Source of the DNA: Halopseudomonas nanhaiensis
Lineage (GTDB): Bacteria; Pseudomonadota; Gammaproteobacteria; Pseudomonadales; Pseudomonadaceae
Length of the DNA: 64,000 nt
Assembly (NCBI RefSeq): GCF_020025155.1
Contig: NZ_CP073751.1
Location: 372,001 to 436,000 of the forward strand
Direction of reading: 5' to 3'
Position 1 is the first letter of the stretch. The number at the start of each line of letters is the position of its first letter. Below, in pieces: positions 60,220 to 64,000 of the stretch. The notes under the pieces were generated by a model. The model was not told the DNA's origin. It ran no database searches and worked only from the letters and a program-made list of their open reading frames with translations. A program made the translations under genes and the position numbers.

Positions 60220-61208
60220 GCAGCACCTCCGGCTTCGATCATGTCGATGGCAGTGTCCAGCGCTACCTGCAGACTGCCGGGATCGGCGCGGCCGGTGCCT
60301 GCAAGGTCCAGCGCGGTGCCGTGGTCCACCGACGTGCGGATGATCGGCAAGCCCAGGGTGATGTTCACGGCCGCGCCGAAGCCCTTGTGCTTGAGAACCG
60401 GAAGACCCTGATCGTGATACATCGCCAGGACCGCATCGGCGTGGTCGAGGTGGCGCGGGGTGAACAGGGTGTCGGCGGGGAGCGGCCCCTGCAATTGCAG
60501 GCCTTCGCCGCGCAGACGCTCTATTACCGGAATGATGACGTCGATCTCCTCTCGCCCCAGATGACCGCCTTCGCCTGCATGCGGATTCAGCCCGCACACC
60601 AGAATGCGCGGTGAACTCAGGCCGAAACGGGCCTTCAGGTCGGCATGGGTAATGCGTATGACCCGCTCAAGGAGGGCGGGGGTAATCGCATCAGGCACCG
60701 CGCGCAGCGGCAGGTGGGTTGTGGCCAGCGCCACGCGCAAGCCGGGACACGCCAGCATCATCACCACCTGTGCGGTGCCGGTGAGCTCGGCGAAGAATTC
60801 GGTATGCCCCGAAAAGGCTACCCCGGCGTCGTTGATGATGCCCTTGTGAACCGGCGCAGTCACCACCGCGGCGAAGCGTTTAGCCAGGCAGCCGGCGCCG
60901 GCTTCGCGGAGGGTCTCCAGCACGTAGGCGGCATTGGCGGTATCCAGCACGCCCGGTTTGCTGGGTCGGGCCAGATGCACTGGCAAGACCTCGAGAACGC
61001 CTGCCGCTTGCGCCGATGCAGGCCGGGACGGGTCGTACTGTTGCAGCTGGACATCGATTCCGAGCAGCTCGGCGCGTTCGGCGAGCAGGTCGGGATCGGC
61101 AATCACCACTCGGCGGTGACGGCAGGGTTGCGCCGCCAGCATCAAACAGAGTTCCGGCCCGATGCCGGCAGGCTCGCCGGCAGTCAGGGCGATTACCGAA
61201 GCAGCCAC
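60216..61208 (-). CDS. pdxA: 4-hydroxythreonine-4-phosphate dehydrogenase
   Basis: A 330-residue enzyme of pyridoxal phosphate synthesis. [12 protein letters not shown] at the start, the metal-binding [18 protein letters not shown] and [16 protein letters not shown] are family signatures. The start is GTG at 61208, sharing a base with the surA stop codon. Confidence 0.96.
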   Translation of the reverse strand: MAASVIALTAGEPAGIGPELCLMLAAQPCRHRRVVIADPDLLAERAELLGIDVQLQQYDPSRPASAQAAGVLEVLPVHLARPSKPGVLDTANAAYVLETLREAGAGCLAKRFAAVVTAPVHKGIINDAGVAFSGHTEFFAELTGTAQVVMMLACPGLRVALATTHLPLRAVPDAITPALLERVIRITHADLKARFGLSSPRILVCGLNPHAGEGGHLGREEIDVIIPVIERLRGEGLQLQGPLPADTLFTPRHLDHADAVLAMYHDQGLPVLKHKGFGAAVNITLGLPIIRTSVDHGTALDLAGTGRADPGSLQVALDTAIDMIEAGGAA

Positions 61209-62497
61209 TAGATCTTTTTCTCGACGTAGGCTTCGTCGCGAATTTCCAGCAGCCAGGTCTGCAGTTCCTGTTCGTACTTGCGGTTCTGTAGCAGGTTGGT
61301 CGCCTGCTGCTTGCGCATGTCATCGGTCATGTCGACCTCGCGCTGGCCTTCCACCTGAAGGATGTGCCAGCCGAATTGCGTCTGAAACGGGCGCGACACC
61401 TGGCCTTCGGGGATGGTGGTCATCACATCGCGGAACTCGGGGACCATGGTATCCGGGGTTACCCAGTTCAGCGAGCCGCCGTTCAATGCCGAGCCGGGGT
61501 CTTCGGAAAACGAACGTGCCAGCGTGGCAAACGACTCGCCGTTCTCTATACGCTGGTAGAGGCGCTGGGCAAGCTGAGCAGCCTCTGATTCGCTGCGGAT
61601 TTCGCTGGGCTTGATCAGAATATGGCGCACGCTGAATTCGGTGACCATCTGGTTATCACCACCACGGCGTTCAAGCAGCTGCATGATGTGAAAGCCAGCC
61701 GGGGAACGCAGTGGCTGCGTGACGCCACCCACGTCCAGCCGGTCGACTGCCTCGGCGAACGGCCCAGGCAACTGTGCGGCCTTGCGCCAGCCCAGTTCGC
61801 CACTTTCCAGAGAGCTGTCGGAGGCCGAGCGGCGACTGGCCACGCCTTTGAAGTCGGCGCCGCTCTGCAGTTCCTGATAGATGGCCTGAGCCTGCTCGGC
61901 ACGGCGCTGAGCTTGCGCCGAGTCGGCGTTTTCCGCCAGCGGCAGCACGATCATGGCCAGTCGGTAATCAGCAGACGTCTGATACTGGCCGACTTCCGAG
62001 CTGAGAAAGTTGCGTACTTCCTGATCGGTCACCTGAATGCGCTCGGCCACTCGGCGCTGGCGTACCCGGTTGATCAGCATCTCGCGACGAATCTGCTCAC
62101 GGGCTTCGTTATAGCTGATGCCGTCGCGCTCGAGCGCGGCGCGAAACTGCGGCAGGGTCACGTTATTGCGCTGCGCGAGCTGTTCCATGGTCTGGTTGAG
62201 GCTGGCCTCGTCGATCTGCAGGCCGGCACGCTCGGCCATCTGCAGCTGAATGCTTTCCAGCACCAGTCGATCGAGAACCTGCTCGCGCAACAGCGAGTCC
62301 GCGGGCACCGCTTCGCCCCGTGCGCTGAGCTGCTGGCGGACCTCGGCCATCCTCGACTCGACCTGACTCATCATGACGACGTCGTTTTCGACGATCGCGG
62401 CAACGCGATCGAGCTGTTGCACCTGCGCCTGGGCGAGGGTGCTGAAGAACAGGCCGGCGCAGAGGCCGACGAGTGTTGTGTGAAGCTTAAAACGCAT
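61208..62497 (-). CDS. surA: Periplasmic peptidyl-prolyl isomerase/chaperone SurA
   Basis: A chaperone for outer-membrane proteins. Signal peptide [24 protein letters not shown] (24 residues), an N-terminal chaperone region ([18 protein letters not shown]) and two parvulin domains ([10 protein letters not shown] and a degenerate first copy near residue 175) are visible. ATG 62497 is chosen as the start; GTG 62506 would add three residues. It overlaps the end of lptD by 11 bp, and LptD is one of its known clients. Confidence 0.96.
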   Translation of the reverse strand: MRFKLHTTLVGLCAGLFFSTLAQAQVQQLDRVAAIVENDVVMMSQVESRMAEVRQQLSARGEAVPADSLLREQVLDRLVLESIQLQMAERAGLQIDEASLNQTMEQLAQRNNVTLPQFRAALERDGISYNEAREQIRREMLINRVRQRRVAERIQVTDQEVRNFLSSEVGQYQTSADYRLAMIVLPLAENADSAQAQRRAEQAQAIYQELQSGADFKGVASRRSASDSSLESGELGWRKAAQLPGPFAEAVDRLDVGGVTQPLRSPAGFHIMQLLERRGGDNQMVTEFSVRHILIKPSEIRSESEAAQLAQRLYQRIENGESFATLARSFSEDPGSALNGGSLNWVTPDTMVPEFRDVMTTIPEGQVSRPFQTQFGWHILQVEGQREVDMTDDMRKQQATNLLQNRKYEQELQTWLLEIRDEAYVEKKI

Positions 62498-64000
62498 TGT
62501 TTTCACGCTCTCTGTAACCCGGGATGCCTTCGTCGAGAAGACTTTCTACACGGTTGCCGGTGACATTGCCCAGACCCTTGAGCACGATCTGCAGGAATAT
62601 GCCGCGATTGCCTTCATCGGTGGCGACCGACTCGTATTCGTTGTAGTCGACCCAGTAACGATTGATGAAGCGCAGCTTCCAGCAGCAGCTGTCGTACTCG
62701 AAGCCGCCAAGCGCTTCCAGCGTTCGGTTGTCCGCCAGGTCATGCTGCCAACGACCGATGACGCTCCACTGGGGATTGATCGGCCACATGAACGACAGGT
62801 CGGACTGGTCGATGCGACGGTTGGGGTCGCGGAAGTAGGTACCGGTAAGCGAGTCGAATGTGTTCAGCTCGTTACGGTAGCGATAGCCCACGTTGATGAT
62901 CTTGCGGGGCTCCGGCTGGTAGTTTACACGGATGTCCCCGGCATTGCTGTCGCTGTCGTCCGGATCCCAGAGGAGGTTGCTGCTCAGACGCCAGTCGTCA
63001 TGCATCTGATAGACCAGCTCTGCAGCGTACGCCGATGAGGATTTCTCGTCGCTTGGGTCGTTCAGGCCTTCAGTATCAAGCAGCTGTACGTCGCGATCGC
63101 GGAAGTAGAATATCTGGCCAAGGCTTGCGCGGGCACGCTCGCGGCCTGCTTCGTCGAGCAGCCGGCTGGTGGTGCCGAGGGTAAGCTGATCGGCATCGCC
63201 GGTGCGGTCGCGCCCGCTGAAGCGGTCCTCACGATACAACGAGGAGTAGCTGAACGTGCTCTCATATGTATCGAACAGCGGCTGGTCGCTCTGGTCACGG
63301 TACGGCGCGTACAGATAGAAGGCCCGTGGCTCGAGCGTCTGGCGAAAGCTGCGGCCCAGCCAGCTGGTACGACGGTCGAAATACAGGCCCGTATCCAGGC
63401 TCGCCACCGGTACCGTGTTCGACGGAGTGCGGTCGGCCTGGTCGTAGTCGAAGCCGTCGGCACGCTCGTCATAGCTCAGGTCATAAGCTACCGAATGCAC
63501 GCTGACAGACGGGGTGAGGAAGCCCCAGGTGCTACGCAGCGGCAGGCTGACGCGGGGGACGGCACTGACACGATGGCCGGTTGCGCGCTGCAGACCGACC
63601 AGGCTCTCGTCGGGTTTGCGGATCAGCACGCCGAAGTCGTCGAACTCGCCACCACTTTCGGTGAAGATGGTGCCTTCACTGAGGTCCCGGTCGAAGTTGG
63701 TGTACTGCAGGCTGTAATCGAAGCGCGCACCGGCGCCGATAGCGTTGCCGCCGTCCAGCTGCAGTTGTGGCATGCGTTCGTAGGGGGTCACCGCAGTGAC
63801 CGTCGCCAGCTCGTAGCCATGGACCCGGGCGCTGAAGGTATAGCTGTCACCGAAGTAGTTCAGCGCACCGCGCTGGTCCATATAGATCTCGGGGCGCGAC
63901 TCGAGCGCAGTGCTCAGATCCTGAAAGTAGTAGGGGTCGCTGAGCGAGCCGGTATCCAGGTCGGCGTACCAGCGTTGACTCAGTCGCTGCTCGTGCCGGG
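62487..64000 (-). CDS. lptD: LPS-assembly protein LptD, C-terminal part (continues past window)
   Basis: The open frame runs without a stop to the window edge, so about 504 C-terminal residues are seen and the start is outside. The sequence is rich in beta-strand repeats of the outer-membrane barrel (QRWYADLDTGSLSDPYYFQD, LEPRAFYLYAPYRDQSDQPLFDT). LptD with LptE inserts LPS into the outer leaflet. It lies upstream of surA and pdxA as in other gammaproteobacteria. Confidence 0.95.
   Translation of the reverse strand, partial: RHEQRLSQRWYADLDTGSLSDPYYFQDLSTALESRPEIYMDQRGALNYFGDSYTFSARVHGYELATVTAVTPYERMPQLQLDGGNAIGAGARFDYSLQYTNFDRDLSEGTIFTESGGEFDDFGVLIRKPDESLVGLQRATGHRVSAVPRVSLPLRSTWGFLTPSVSVHSVAYDLSYDERADGFDYDQADRTPSNTVPVASLDTGLYFDRRTSWLGRSFRQTLEPRAFYLYAPYRDQSDQPLFDTYESTFSYSSLYREDRFSGRDRTGDADQLTLGTTSRLLDEAGRERARASLGQIFYFRDRDVQLLDTEGLNDPSDEKSSSAYAAELVYQMHDDWRLSSNLLWDPDDSDSNAGDIRVNYQPEPRKIINVGYRYRNELNTFDSLTGTYFRDPNRRIDQSDLSFMWPINPQWSVIGRWQHDLADNRTLEALGGFEYDSCCWKLRFINRYWVDYNEYESVATDEGNRGIFLQIVLKGLGNVTGNRVESLLDEGIPGYRERENNAF

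Overview
The window is a chromosomal segment of a high-GC gammaproteobacterium of the Pseudomonas/Halopseudomonas group. The right-hand third carries the conserved pseudomonad order rpoD, dnaG, rpsU, tsaD, plsY, folB, folK, cca, spoVR, yeaH, prkA, glpE, apaH, apaG, ksgA, pdxA, surA, lptD. The left end carries gltB, gltD and hemE. A GacA-box-driven Rsm-type small RNA locus is also typical of pseudomonads.

Layout. 1-8.1 kb: gltB (3' part), gltD, hemE, an orphan ParA-type ATPase and a convergent SLC13-type permease. 8.4-12.6 kb: two related large acyl-CoA dehydrogenases. 12.6-12.9 kb: a perfect GacA box followed by a GGA-rich region ending in a terminator, read as an RsmX/Y/Z-family sRNA gene. 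12.9-15.8 kb: a FAH-type hydratase and a TauD-type dioxygenase, divergent from an AraC-type regulator. 15.8-20 kb: an ABC ATPase, an FtsX-like permease and an AttH/CrtC-like lipoprotein. 20-27.5 kb: a complete zeaxanthin glucoside pathway, with crtE divergent from fni-crtX-crtY-crtI-crtB and crtZ convergent. 27.5-30.5 kb: a periplasmic YtfJ-like protein, a DUF885 protein and a DUF1028 protein.

30.70-44.32 kb is an integrated mobile element bounded by a 49-bp direct repeat of the 3' part of tRNA-Ile2(CAU), with a tyrosine integrase next to the intact tRNA gene. Its left part is cargo: a coiled-coil membrane protein, a 55-codon gene and a type III restriction-modification system. Its inner part (36.83-42.93 kb) is bracketed by a perfect 38-bp inverted repeat. 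Each copy contains an IncP-type nic consensus (CATCCTG^C) next to an inverted repeat, as in RP4-type oriTs. Between the copies lie a TraK-like oriT-binding protein, TrbJ, a TrbK-like protein, TrbL, a small membrane protein, a truncated MqsA-like protein, an IncQ-type oriV (three iterons with a 22-bp period), and IncQ-type RepC and RepA with a small DNA-binding protein in the RepF position. There is no relaxase, coupling protein, VirB4/TrbE-type ATPase or TraJ. I infer a helper-dependent satellite that replicates like IncQ, integrates like a genomic island and borrows the machinery of an IncP-type (P-type T4SS) conjugative element, while supplying its own TrbJ/TrbK/TrbL. This is the best candidate for an undescribed system here.

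44.3-64 kb: tRNA-Ile2, then the housekeeping block, ending inside lptD at the window edge.
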